Positions 33,088-45,004 of a stretch of DNA of 64,000 nt are shown here, in pieces (within the stretch, counting starts at the first letter, position 1; each line of letters opens with the position of its first letter). The notes under the pieces were generated by a model. The model worked only from the letters and a program-made list of their open reading frames with translations. It searched no databases and was not told the DNA's origin. The position numbers were made by a program, and so were the translations under genes. Origin of the DNA: Acephala macrosclerotiorum (Eukaryota > Ascomycota > Leotiomycetes > Helotiales > Mollisiaceae); assembly GCA_014904845.1 (NCBI GenBank), contig MU119244.1, positions 186,001 through 250,000 of the forward strand. The letters run 5' to 3'.

Positions 33088-34879
33088 ATGCATCTCACTG
33101 GCATCAGTCGGCTGGCCTTGATCTGGCTCATCAGCTGTGATGGAGTCAGGTCCCTGAGTTCGAACTCTACCTCAGGTTCGCCTGAAAGAGAAAGTCTCCA
33201 ACGTTCGAATTTCATCGAATATTCGTAAGTCTCCCGAATGCTGAAAATCGCTGGTGAATCAATTGATTAGGTAAAGGTCTATGGGAAGATATATTCCGAG
33301 CGATGCATGGGAAGCAGCTTTATCATGAAAAGTCTTTTACAACCCGAGCTTTTCCGACCATGACTCTGTTTCTGAATCCTGGACAACCTCTGGATTCTCC
33401 GGGACAAACTCAGAGCCAGAAAGTGATTCAAGCGATCAAATCGGTCATGATGGAACCGTGATCATACAACATAAGCCCGCTTCAAACACCGCATCTGCCA
33501 CTGGTTCTGGTGTCATAACAGACTCAGAGCCTGAGAATGATGAAACCATTCAACCAGATACAGGTACCTCTATCATCGAGCATGTGGACTTTGACCAATG
33601 GCTCAACCTGGATATCTGCGAGGATGTCAATGTCCCTTCTATGTCCATGCTCTGGGACTTTCCCGACTATGGCTCGAATAATAAGCCTGGGAATGACGAC
33701 GGCTTAGAGGTATTCTCTCAACCCACCAACGCATCTTTTTGGAACTCCACAGACCATACAAATGTGGTATCACATCGAATCGAGCTTGACCCAGACATAG
33801 CCCTGAACAACGACCATGATACCGACTCGAGCGACGACAGACCCGGAGCAAGTCTATCAGTAGCAAAGACGCGTATAATAAATTTGTGGGACGAGGTTTC
33901 TGATGCGGAGGTGTACTCACAGTCTAGTTTTGAAGACAATTCTCCTCCCTGGACACCACATCCCAGAGCATCGAACAAACGTCGCAGATCAGATGAGCAA
34001 TCAACATTTGACGATTTTCCACCTCTCGATGACAAAACAGGTCCATTCTCCAGTTTAGGAGTAGGAGCTGCCGCTTTGTTTAATACTTTCAGCGAGCAGA
34101 AGAAGAAAAGGAAGAGGCGGAAGATTGCCTCCGAATTTGGGGACAGCCATGATACAACACGCCAACCAAACACGAGGCCAATATCGCAAGAGGGGCTTGT
34201 CGAGCAGGTCAGGGAAACACACGCAGGCTTAGTCATGGTGGAAGCCAAATGCCTCGAGGTGGACAACAAGCAACATAAAATGTTGGTCAAAGACGAGAAT
34301 ATCAATATCCGAGACCGTGTGATTTGGACTGGTGTTGCTCGGGTATGGGATAAGAATGTAACGACCATCATGAGAACGGATCAAAAGAACGACTATCAGA
34401 TGCAGCAGGTCCTCAAGAGCTCTCGTGACTTCGAACCACGGAGCCGTGACCCTGAACCATCGGAAACTTCTCTGGATACTTTGTCTCAATTTGCTACATC
34501 TTCTCAGAACTTTCTGTCACCCAAAAGTACGAAACCAGATGCATCCCATGTGGCCTGCAATGCCTCATCCGCACGACTCTGCGAGCCGAGGAAACACGTC
34601 AAATACCACGCCAAACCGCTCACTTGTCCAGACGCAAACTGCACTCACAGTTCCGCCAGACAGCGTGACCTGAAACGGCATCACAAAGCTGCGCGTAAAG
34701 GCACTCATGAGCCAGAGCAATTGTTGTGCCCGCATGAAGTATGCCGGTCAAATGGGGTTGTGTTTGGAAGGAGAGACAATCTCTTGAGGCATATGAGGAG
34801 GCTGCGCTCAGCCGATGAGGCCGGGGAAGGCGGATCCGAAGCAGAGTGGCGGCAAGATGATGACAATACAAGTCCATAG
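33088..34879 (+). CDS. C2H2-zinc-finger-like protein, 5' end uncertain
   Basis: The main exon is open from 33329 to a stop at 34877-34879 but has no usable ATG near its start, so an upstream exon is needed. The best hand model joins 33088-33224 (donor GTAAGT) to 33349-34879, about 555 residues. The body is acidic and Ser/Asp-rich with a basic patch (EQKKKRKRRKIA). The C-terminus holds two finger-like units: LTCPDANCTHSSARQRDLKR followed by HHKAARKGTH, and LLCPHEVCRSNGVVFGRRDN followed by LLRHMRR. The second lacks an obvious second His. The proposed first exon reads MHLTGISRLALIWLISC, which looks like a signal peptide and is odd for a nuclear protein, so the 5' model may be wrong. Confidence 0.6.
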
Positions 34880-36218
34880 GCAATTGCCCGCCAGAATTGT
34901 TGTTCACTCGTTTCGCCTTGAAAACAGGTCTCACGAATTTCACGTTGTGCCGTCAAGTCCTCAAGCGAAGGCGTCAACGAGATTTTCTCCATCACCCAGC
35001 CCACATTCCCGAATTTCCCGCTCGCTTCTTTTCGCCAGTATGATTTTAAATAAGCAAGTTTTTCTCACTGACTCTCAACAGTCAGGAAACCAGTGAGGCT
35101 GATTGCAATAACTAGTAGACAACTTCGGTTGAGTAACCAACTTCGGTTGGATCTGCATTGATGGAGTGAGCAATCTTTCTATGATCGAGTTTACTTTCCT
35201 GAGAAAAGGTCACATTTCTCGGGTCAAAGGTTTTGCTATTTTTTTCTGTTTTGGTCTTGCAGTGCTGCAGCTTCCAACGTTGAGGCGCGGTGCACGTGAT
35301 ACTGCCTATTCGTCTTTGGTGTTGCGTTCGAATTTGTCTGCCGCGTTGCTTTGCTCCATCCTCTGCCGAGTAAATGGAGCAGTAGAAATACGATGCTCAG
35401 GAATGCAGTTGGCTCGGAATATTGTGGTACTCGTCGTTTATAGTTGTTCCTTGCCAACCTCGCTTCAGCAATTCGTTCCATCGCAGCGCGCCAGAATTTC
35501 TAGCTCAATGCCGGCCGAGCATACGGTCGTGTAGATCTAGATAAGCATTTTTGGTCTTTCGTGAGGGATCTTAAGTGATAGCCCACCACTGGGTTTATTG
35601 GAGTCCACGATTCTGGGGTTCGTGGATCTGATAATCAAGGTGTAAACTCAAAAGATCCAAAAAAGAAAAACCTCCCCCCAGAGTGGGGAGAAAAACCAAA
35701 CCCCGTAGAAACCTGGTTTTACTGGTAGTAACCAAAAAAGCCAAATAAAAGTGGCATAGCCAGTCAGCTCAGCAGTTGAGGGATTGGGAGTAAATGGAAT
35801 GCGGTTCTAGTATACGCGTATACGCCGCTTTGGAAAATCCGACACAGCCGGTAGTCCCTTTTTTTTGATTAATTTGTTCCTCTTGATAGTCTGAGCTAAG
35901 CATCTTGTAAATCGTTCTCAGCCTCTTTTGCTTCCAATTTTCCGTCTGGTATTGAAGCTGAAGTTCTTTGAAACCCTCCTTGACCAGCACCCTACGCTAA
36001 CCACTTCTCAACGCAGCGGTAGCGCCGATAATCAGACCGAGAATGCCCCAGCAAGGCCGGGAGATTGAAGATTCCGCAGGCGGGTCATCACTTTTGCTGT
36101 GCGATCAAAGTGTTTGGCGCCTTTGCTTCCTACAAAGTCTCCTCCCCAAACGTTCCCAACCTCCCACAGCCATCTTTCGACAACCACAACCACAACAAAA
36201 CCGGCCGTACTTTCCAGC
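34880..36218. other. Spacer with several perfect small hairpins
   Basis: About 1.3 kb without a recognisable gene. Perfect stem-loops are visible: CCAAC-TTCG-GTTGG at 35137-35150 (preceded by a second AACTTCGGTTG at 35121); TCCACGA...TCGTGGA near 35607-35630; CTCCCC...GGGGAG near 35672-35691. A tract at 35640-35760 is A-rich with GGTTTTACTGGTAGTAACC. The cluster may be the scar of a mobile element; no coding remnant was found. Confidence 0.45.
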
Positions 36219-38060
36219 ATGGCGTCGCAAGCCCAAGATAATCTTGGTTCAGTGCAAATGGAGGAAAGGTAAGCTACCCCACGTTCAACTGGCTCGGAGC
36301 ACATACTAATTGGTATCTATCACCTCGCCTTCAGCTTCGACGACCCTCGTCTCCATGACACGATCCTCAACCAATGGCCCTACGGTCTCCGACAACTCAA
36401 TGATGATCATCAACCATCTGGCAAGTAAGGCCGATCTGCTCTCTATTGTCGACGCAATACATTCAAGGCTCCAAGCCATTGAAAATGAACCCCAAGCTCC
36501 CGTCGTTGCAAACCCAAGACTTAGGTCTCCATTCCTCCACGTCATTCCACCGGAAGTGCGCAACACGATCTACGAATTGCTGCTTGTCAAAACTGGCCTC
36601 GGCGAAGTTGATGCTATTCACCCCCAGTATCGACATGGCGCGAGCAGACAATACAATCTCTCAACTTCTATCCTTCGAACATGCCAAATATACAACGAGG
36701 CATCGGAAATCATGTACGCAAAGCACTGCTTTGCTATTTCTTGTATTGGTCCATTCTACGACGCATGGTTCAATCATTACCTTATTGCTTCTCCTTTGAC
36801 AAGATACATGAAAGCTATGCCGAAGACCATTGCCGAGATCCCAAACTTCAACATAATTCGAAACCGGTGCCTGATCTTGAGCCGATATGCTGGCGAGACT
36901 TACCCACTTGTATCTCTACTAGCTCTCTATCGAGAACGTAGCAAATATCCTCTTGATTCGGTTAAGATACAAATGTTGGGTCTTAATGAGTGTTCGGGAT
37001 GGAAGGGTCCTATAGTCGCTGGTCACTATGAGCCACATGTCAGGAGTGCGCTCAACCCTTTCGCTTTGAATGACATCTTATCTCCACTCAAGTTGTTGCG
37101 CAACGTTGGTTCCTTGAACTTCGAGTTTTGCGATGGAGAACACGATTAGTAGCAGCTTGAATTGGCCATGGAGCTGAAGTGCACCATTGAATCCGATACT
37201 CCCGCTGATCGAATCGTTGAAATGTATGAGAAGCTTCTAGACTATGCGCAAAGTTTTGAGCGGAATGAATACATACAAGAGAGAATGACCACTGCCGCTT
37301 GGCGTTACCGGAACGGGACCTATGAGACGCAGCTCACTCAAAATATCTTACTACCCCTGAATATGTACCAGAGAGCTTCAATCAACCCATTCAAAACTGT
37401 AATACCGCACCCTGTCGAGCACGGGCTTCAGCTCGCTAAGTACGCCAGCGATGAAAACGACTTGGAGAAGTTCCAGGGTCAATGAAAAGAAGCTCTCGAT
37501 TACTTGGAGAATCGGTATCATCGGGTTATGCTGGCTGATAGTCAACTGAATGCTTGGATTGAGGACAACAACACAACTGCTGGAGCTCTGGACCTCGATG
37601 TACTATTGCAAATCTCACGGTCAGTCAACAATCCAGCTATGTTCAGCCGTGTTCTCGAGGGCACATCTCTTCTGAAGGAGTACGGCAAAGCTTTCGAGCG
37701 AGACGTAACTCCCGAAATCCAGGCAATCATCGATCTCCACCAGGACACATTCGATTCTTACTATGAGGACATGAAGCGAGAGAGAAGCATGAAGCGAATG
37801 AGCAAGGCGCTGAGGCGTCAGGACCTGCTCCTTTAGCGAAGATGTTTCGAGGATTCTGCGAAGGATATGAAGACACAACTTTTGCAGATGCAGAAGACTA
37901 GGAAGAAGCTCTTCGGTTGTGATCAGCAAGATGCAGACCGTGGGTGCAACATCGATGTTCAAGCTTCGCTTGATAAACGTGTCTTTGACTTCAGTAATGG
38001 CTGAGGGGCATGGCAGGAGGACCTTGAATGCAGAACACAAATGGATCGCACTCCACTAAG
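36219..38060 (+). pseudogene. Paralogous PPEVR-family gene, copy A, broken by stops
   Basis: Copy A of a family present three times in this window. A region like the start of fungal F-box/2EXR-type proteins (FLHVIPPEVRNTIYELLLV, then ILRTCQIYNEASEIMYAKH) leads into a long helical C-terminal part (IPHPVEHGLQLAKYASDEND; AFERDVTPEIQAIIDLHQD; LFGCDQQDADRGCNIDV). Reading frame 1 is kept from 36310 to 38001 but is interrupted by TAG TAG (37147-37152), TGA (37483-37485), TAG (37834-37836) and TGA (38002-38004). Aligned with copy C, at least the TGA at 37483 stands at an Arg site. All five fit C-to-T changes from CAG or CGA. The 5' exon starting at ATG 36219 is out of phase with the body across its apparent intron. 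Confidence 0.8.
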
Positions 38061-38266
38061 ACCAGTATTAGCATAGTCGAACGAACGACTTCTTGACGTA
38101 ACTTCTCTTTGAAATATCCATCAATTGTTGTGAATTTTGGAGCGTGTGACATGCTCCTCAAGGCCGAGTCAGGAGCGCACATGTTCAGTCCCTGCAGTTC
38201 CTTGGAGCTGTTTATATAAACGGTTACCCCTCTCTGCTGAAATGTTTTGAGAAGTCTCTCCTGAAA

Positions 38267-39262
38267 AATGACCGGAATTTTCAACGTCCTAGCCCTGTCG
38301 GAATTTGATTTGAGTAGTGCGACGACGACAAGAACGAGGAAAAGCTCGCGTTAGAGCTAAACGATCTAACGGAGTCATCAGCTGTTGTCGAACATCTTTC
38401 CGAGATGTACGAGAAGCTCTTGGTATATGCACAAGCTTTCTCGAGCAACAAACGAGACAGTTGGAAAATGACAGCTTCTCGCTAGGTTGGCCGCAGAGAC
38501 GTGAGTGACGTCAAGCTAAGTTCACTTTACAAGCTCACAGCGCAAGAATACTTCGACACAGACGCCAATATACTCGCTACTCATCCTGTTGAGCGTGCCC
38601 TTGAGCATACAAACTCCGCAAGTCATGACTTAGATGTGGAGGAATTCAAGTGTCAGCGTAAGATGGTTTTAAACTTCTTGGAAGCACAATACAATCGCAT
38701 TGTGAAGGCTGAAGAAGATATTAGTCCCGAATGGGCCCAAGCGATCGCCACTAGCGCGCTGATTTTACAGGACTATACAAAAGCACTTCAGCGACAGCTA
38801 ACACCAGAGATCAGAGCACTCGTTCTCTTTTACGACAACAGATACGGTAACCTTGATGAAGAAGAGGAGCTGGACAAACAACTCGCTTGGCTGACTAAAG
38901 CAATGAAGAACAGGGATTGGAGTGAGTGGCAAGACAAATTCATCACCGCAGGGAGGATTATGAGTGGACAGTATCTGAAAATTCGGAAAGATAGACAGAA
39001 GCTATTCAGCTGTGATCGAATCGCCACAGATCATGGTTGTGATATTGTGGTTGATGAGCCAGGAAGGGATGCTGAGATCAAGTGGTGGAAGGGAGAGATG
39101 AGTCAAGACGAACTTAGCAGCTTAGGTGACAAGAATGATAGCGAAGATGAGGAGGGTATTAGTAAGGTAGTGCTAGAAATCCGTATGGCAAGATCGACTC
39201 GGAGTGGAGGCAAAAGCAATAGGGTGAGCTGGGATGGACATCTGGACCACTCGGAGTTTTGA
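38267..39262 (+). pseudogene. Paralogous PPEVR-family gene, copy B, C-terminal part only
   Basis: Copy B follows copy A in the same direction, about 200 bp later. It begins within the middle of the family sequence (IFNVLALSEFDL, comparable to NVGSLNFEFC of copy A), shifts frame near 38320, and has an in-frame TAG at 38483-38485. From 38486 the frame is open to 39262. That part reads THPVERALEHTNSASHDLDV, EEFKCQRKMVLNFLEAQYNR, ALQRQLTPEIRALVLFYDN and LFSCDRIATDHGCDIVV, matching copies A and C. The N-terminal PPEVR region is missing, so this looks like a partial tandem duplicate. A shorter protein from a start near 38501 is possible but would lack the family N-terminus. Confidence 0.75.
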
Positions 39263-39444
39263 CAGAACAAGATTATAGCCTAAAAGGCCCCGGTAAGGCC
39301 GGGAGATTAAAAGCACTAGGCACCGGTGATGATTTTGCAATTTACAAGAAATAGTAGTAGCCTAGAGGACTGAACCACATCTTGACCAAAATCTCTCTCT
39401 GCAGAATTTAGCCGCCGAGCACCCTAAGTGACTTCTTGCGGAGT

Positions 39445-40532
39445 TCAAGCACCCTTAAACCACGGCCCATTCTCCCTTACAAACTCCTCCCAAGTATTAG
39501 GCTTCTCATCCATCTAGGCAAGTGTCCACTCTAAGTCCTCCTTTCCTGAGGGACCAAAATAACCCCATACATTGATCAACCCCAAACTTTTCTTAAGTTG
39601 TTGATGCATATCATCTGTCAATGTTCCCTGCTTCTCAATATCGATCTGCTCGTATGTGACCTTCTTCCCTGTGACCTTGGCCCACCCTTCGACGAGATGT
39701 ATGGGGTTGTAGAAAACTGTTGCACAGGTAAAGCTTTTGCCGTTGTATTTCTTGAGGTTGAGCAAGATGGGAGTGAGGTATTTGCCAGTGTCTGTTACGT
39801 CGATCATTGGGACTATAGATAGATCAATATCGGGTCTGAAGTCTGATTTGGGAGTCGAGGAGCCGAGGAGCTGAGTTCACATTACTCGCGAGGAGCTCGG
39901 CTTTGAATATCTCCTTAATCAAAGGGTAGGATTGCACGTACTGAGGGCTGTGGGAGACCAGGTCTGGGAGAAGACGGTTGTTCCGTCCTCCTTCTGCGAA
40001 AGTATGTCAGAAAGCATACTCGAGAAAATGGGGGAGAGGTAGCGCTTACCATTTTGGGTGGTGTCCAAGAAATATGGTTTTGCGTATACCACTGTTGTCA
40101 ATGTGCCGTTGGTCATCTTGGTGGCATTCGGCAGTGAAGACCAAATCAAGAGCCTCGCACCTGCATTAACAGAGGCATCTGTAATGGCTTTTCCTTGAGC
40201 GACCTCGACGACAGCTGAACCCTTGTCCCAGTCTTTAAATATTAATTAAAAATATACAGGAATGAATGGACTGAGGAGTCATACAGTTGGTAACACCAAA
40301 TACGGCATATGATCCTTCAACTGCTGGGACAAGTGAGGCGGGGTCGCTCAGATCGGTTTGGACAATCTCAACACGCCTCTGTTGAAGCTTGAGAGCAGAT
40401 GGCTTTAATGCATCACAAGTGATCCCTCAAAGACAAAAGATCTTGGAGAGTTTGGGGTGGTTGAAGACATGATTGATCAATGATTCCTCCTTGAAGACCA
40501 GTAGCTCCGAACACCGTGAGAAGCTTGCTCAT
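39445..40532 (-). pseudogene. NmrA-like NAD(P)-binding protein, broken
   Basis: NmrA-like proteins are SDR-related redox sensors that bind NAD(P) without turnover. The start MSKLLTVFGATGLQGG is intact, but the frame shifts just after it (the true continuation reads NHVFNHPKLSKIF). A TGA at 40427-40429 interrupts it where CLRGIT-like sequence is expected. Then come LKLQQRRVEIVQTDLSDPAS, AVEGSYAVFGVTN, an intron, and DKGSAVVEVAQGKAI plus LLIWSSLPNATKMTNGTL. About 30-40 residues usual in the middle are absent. EDGTTVFSQTWSPTALI, PMIDVTDTGKYLTPILLNL and TGKKVTYEQIDIEKQG follow. A final TAG at 39514-39516 splits LEWTLA from MDEKPNTWEEFV. Both stops could arise by C-to-T. Confidence 0.82.
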
Positions 40533-40912
40533 TTGTTAGGCAGGGTTTGGACAAATTTGGCATGGGAGAGATGGAGGAGAAAGACACATCAGCACTTGCA
40601 CGAGCATCCTCACCTTTTAGAAGGAAGACAAATGGTGCATTGCAAATCTCCATGATCACTTGGGAGTTGTAGTGGGAGTGAGTGAGTGATGAGGTCGCAC
40701 CAGCCAATCAAATCTGTGCGCTAGTGCCCCTGTTACGCAATATCTCCAATAACATTTCATACAATTACTCACTACCTTAGCGCCACGTCCGACTTCTATC
40801 AGCCTGAACGTCTTTGCAAGCAGCAGCAAGTCATGCTTGCACTTGTGCTCTATAATACTATCTGGGCGAATCGACAGCTACAGCGTTTAAAGTGATCTCG
40901 GACAATCGAGAA

Positions 40913-42660
40913 TGTCAGGCAGTCTATCAGCCCAACCAAGGCACGTAACCGGGGTCGAAACACCAAGGCTGGATGCATGACCTGCGAGTAAGGGCTATTT
41001 CGTTGATCTACTGCGTTGCTACTAACAAGAATCAGAATTCGACGGAAGAAATGTGACGAAACTAAACTTGCTTGTATTCGCTGCTCTTCCACAGCCGAAT
41101 CTTTCTATCTTCCTATTCAATGAGACAGGGTGCGTGGGCATCGCGGGAGTGCCCCACTGCTGAGGAAGATGTCTCTCAATCGCTGGACTGGGCTCTCAGG
41201 ATAGGATCCACTCTAGGCTTGCTACATCTCGGCAGCTCAGCCGAAGCTGCCCGCTTTGAGTACTTCCAATTGGAGTGCACGGAGGAGTTCTCTGAATTTT
41301 TCAATGCATTACTTTGGAACCGGCATATACGGAGCCTTTCATACTTCATGCTGTCTTGGCGATAGGCTCTCTATATCGACTTCAGCTCCATAGCCACACC
41401 CCAATCCCGACGATAGAATCTGCAGATGGAGTGTATATCACGAAGTATGTCATAGCCTTACAAACCCTTCGGCAAAGGCTTCAAGATCGCACAGTGGACT
41501 GGAGACTTATTTCTATGGGCACTCTCGTGTTCTTTGCTATCAAAGTTTTGCAGGGGAACGAGCATGGGGCCATCATCCACTTCCGGAACGGAAATCAGAT
41601 TGTAAGTCTCACCTTCCCGGAGGAATACTCTCCTTCCTTGTTTTAATGTTCCTGAGTATGGGACATTCTCTTCAATTCTTTGAGATACACGGAACAAGAA
41701 TAGTGATTCCTGAATTTTGGGATGTAGCTCAGAAGTCTTGGCACTAAGAAAACTGAATTTTACGATGTCTCACCATCTAGAATGTCATTTCCCCAAGACG
41801 TCTCTTGCCATGGTATCATCGCTGATGACATCATTGCTGCTTTCACACGGCTGAGAGTAGAAGAGGAATTGTTCGTTGGTATTTCTGGCTCGAACTCCAC
41901 GGATCTTCCGCCCCTTCCTGCAGCTTTTGAGACCATCTCTGAAGCTGGGACTTCCCTTAATTCCATCATGGCAGCAACTTTCTCCTTGCGTCAGTATGGA
42001 GATGCAAACCTGAAGACTCTGCCATTAAAGCCACTCCACGAGACCATCCCTACTAGGTTCTCTGCCATACAGTCAAAATTTCGAAGCTGATACAGCCTCT
42101 TCAACAGCTTTCTTGCGCACCCAAAGATTTCAGATACACACGCCGGAGTCAAAGCAGATATGCTCCTGGTACATTACCTGGTGACCCAGAGTCGATCGAC
42201 CTATTTCTATGACAACGAACTCATATACGACGAGCACTACGTATCGTTTCAAAAAATCATCAGCATCTCTTCTACCATCACCACTCGCCAAATAGCCTTA
42301 CGGGTGTTACACAAAGGACTCTGTTTCACACTTGATATAGTCATGGCTCAACCACTTTATTTCATCGTCCGAAAATGCAGAGACTCATACTTGAAACTGA
42401 AGGCCATAGACGAGATGAAGGAAGTGGACAAGATGGGAGTCTATTTGGGTAGAACAGTGGCTAAAGTGTCAGTGGGTTGTTAAGACCGAGACAGACGGAT
42501 ATGAACTTGGCGACTTTGTCACTAAGGATCGCAGATTGATCGAGGTCCATTTTGAAATCGATGATCTTGATGGCGGTACGAGATTCGGGAAAGTACGAGC
42601 TACTAGAAGGAAGGATGATGGTACACTGGAGCTCCTGAGCGTTGACTTGGATCTTTCATG
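40913..42660 (+). pseudogene. Zn2Cys6 transcription factor, decayed
   Basis: The 5' part reads MSGSLSAQPR, then shifts frame into NRGRNTKAGCMTCE, and, after an intron (40989-41035), IRRKKCDETKLACIRCSSTA: an almost complete zinc cluster that lacks its last Cys and ends at a stop soon after. Downstream blocks in changing frames look like the usual fungal regulatory domain: ARFEYFQLECTEEFSEFFNA then, one frame over, EPFILHAVLAIGSLYRLQLH; GTLVFFAIKVLQGNEHGAII; and YVSFQKIISISSTITTRQIA. At least three frame changes and several stops separate them. Exact ends are uncertain; remnants fade after about 42.5 kb. Confidence 0.78.
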
Positions 42661-42874
42661 ACTTCTACGAGTTTCATCTTCGAAGCGATGACTTCCTTCC
42701 TAGAGAGAATGTCGGAATGATTTCGTGGATGGTCTCGCCTTTCATGCCGAAATAGCGGTGCACACAGAAAAAGGGTATAAGCGAGGGTTTAGTAGTCCAT
42801 TATGCTGCTACCAGACTCTGGGTGCAGTGTGTCTGCCACCATCATTCTATTGTACTACCACTCACCTACGCCCC

Positions 42875-45004
42875 TTAATACTCGGAGTAGAAATCAGAGC
42901 CATCGACGGACGCAAGATCAGAATCACCATTACCCCAATCAAATCTGCCATCCTTCCTCCATGCCTCAGCATCTATCTCGCATCCCGTATCTGTTCCAGT
43001 TCGGTCGAACTCGAACAATGCCTTCCTCGCTCTTCTAATCGCCAAATGCTGAACTTTCATGTCGTTTGCTGAACACTCGAATCCTTCCCGTAATATGTAC
43101 CAGTTCTGCGGACCTCTCAGTTGCTCATAGACATTGGCCAACTCCTTTCCTCTCTCTTCCTTTCCGTAATACGCAGTGAATATGTCATGATGAAGGTTCA
43201 CAAGAAGTTCGACTTCTGGAGTCAAGTCTCTCTGGAATGCATTCGCATAAGACTGCAAGAGCTTGGTACCTTCCAATGCGTGCTTCATTCGATCGGCTGT
43301 TCCTTCCTTGTCCTCGGGCGAAACGTACATGTTGTGATCGTTGCCGTACAATCCCGCATATCTTCCCTTGCCTCTGATGAATGTAGCGAGTTTGTTATTG
43401 GCTTCCATGATACGCTGATATTGAGGCTCCAGGAATTCCAGGATAATCTTCCGCTGTTTCTTGAACTCTTCAGCATCGTTTTCATCGCTGGCATATTTAG
43501 CGAGCTCGAGGGCATGCTCGACTGGATGCGGAGTTCGAGTCTTGAATAGATTCAGGGTAGAGCGTGCTCGCCTGTCAAGAGAAAGCATAGCGTCTGATAC
43601 ATCTTGAAGACGTGATCAGTCTCAGTCTCTGACTCAACAACTGATTTAATGTCCAGAACGAGCTTTCGGTTATGTTCAAGGTTATCCGCTTCGCAGAGTT
43701 CGAATTCTACCAATGGTACCTTTCGTAAGAGTCCCATGGGGGCAAGGACATCCTTCAACTCAAACGGCTGATCCGTGACGAGCGGTTCCGGCGATTTTGA
43801 TGACCCAGTCCACTCCGTACATTGCCGGCGGCCCAGAGTTTGCACCTTGAGAGACTTCAGTGTTCTTGAGTTGCAAATCTCTTGGCAGAATTCTTGTATG
43901 TTCAAAGGTGTTTGGCCATCCACACCGACATGGCAGCTGACAAGGAGCTTCCAGTTCCAGACTCTCCGAAAAACAGGAATTTCCCCAAACTTAGGCATTT
44001 CTTCTAATTCAGTCGGTAGGTATCTGCTGTATCTGGTCAAAGGAGTTACGAACCGACACGGTTCCAGGTGGAATTCATCATGACCACCAAGGCCAGAGAT
44101 TACAAAGACATTCCTGTGGTACAAGATATCAGACGCCTCTTTATACACGCTCCGACAAGTTCGGAGCAGGTGATAAGCCATAGTTCCAGGTAGATCCGTG
44201 TTGGTACCTAGAATGAATAGCCTCAGGCTTTTCCAGCTCTGGAGATACTAGGAGGAGCTTGTAGATCATGTCGCGAACTTCCGGAGGAAGGATCTCAACG
44301 ATGGACTTTTGGTTCCTGACTATGGTGATTGAGGACCTAGCCCCAATAGCTTGAAGTCTAGCTTTGATATCATCGGCCATAGCGAGAAGCGCTTTCTCAT
44401 CCGTAAGTTGATCGATTGTCTTGGGAGCGTAAGCCACGAGCGAAGTCTCGGTGAGAGGTGCGGAAAGACGCAATGCGTCCGGCGATGGTAGCTCACAAGG
44501 AGATGAGAGCTCGGTTTGCGATGACGGTCCAGAGAGCGATAAGGGTTCAGAGCCTGGGAAGTCATCTTGGGCTTCGACGCCAAGGACTTCGGACAGACGT
44601 TGAAGATGTCCCGAGCGACGAGGAACAATCTGAGTCTGTATTTCAGTAGGTTGAGAAACAGCTTCGACAGCTTGCTGCGCCAGCTCTCGACAAATCATCT
44701 GTTGTGGTAGAGGAAGATAGTCCCACTCTGTCGTATCCAAAGCGTTGTTCTCCATCGCATCATTGATGATTTGCTTCAGCTTGGCTGCGATATCAGACTT
44801 AGAAACCCCATCGTAGAGGTGTTCGTATTCGAACGATCGCGCGACATAGTCTCGTACAGGTTGTGGCCAGACGACCTTCTTCGGAACTGACTCTTCTGGA
44901 AGCATGGTCGGAGCCATGGTTGGAGGTGGCGGGTTGGATTGCTGAACGACCGATTCAGGCGCAATGCGAATTCTGGTATATCGCTGCAGAGACCTATTCT
45001 TCAT
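42875..45004 (-). pseudogene. Paralogous PPEVR-family gene, copy C, fullest copy but frameshifted
   Basis: Copy C lies inverted relative to A and B and keeps the longest N-terminus (MKNRSLQRYTRIR..., with VVWPQPVRDYVARSFEYEHL). IVEILPPEVRDMIYKLLLVS matches copy A. The frame breaks near 44170: HGSTWNYGLS continues one frame over as HLLRTCRSVYKEASDILYH. It breaks again near 43580, where MYQTLCFLLTGEHAL gives way to LDRRARSTLNLFKTRTPHPV in another frame and about 40 residues present in copy A are missing. The C-terminal part 42875-43588 is then intact (KYASDENDAEEFKKQRKIIL; AFQRDLTPEVELLVNLHHD; LFEFDRTGTDTGCEIDA). A small intron might hide the second break; the first looks like a true indel. Function unknown. 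Confidence 0.72.
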
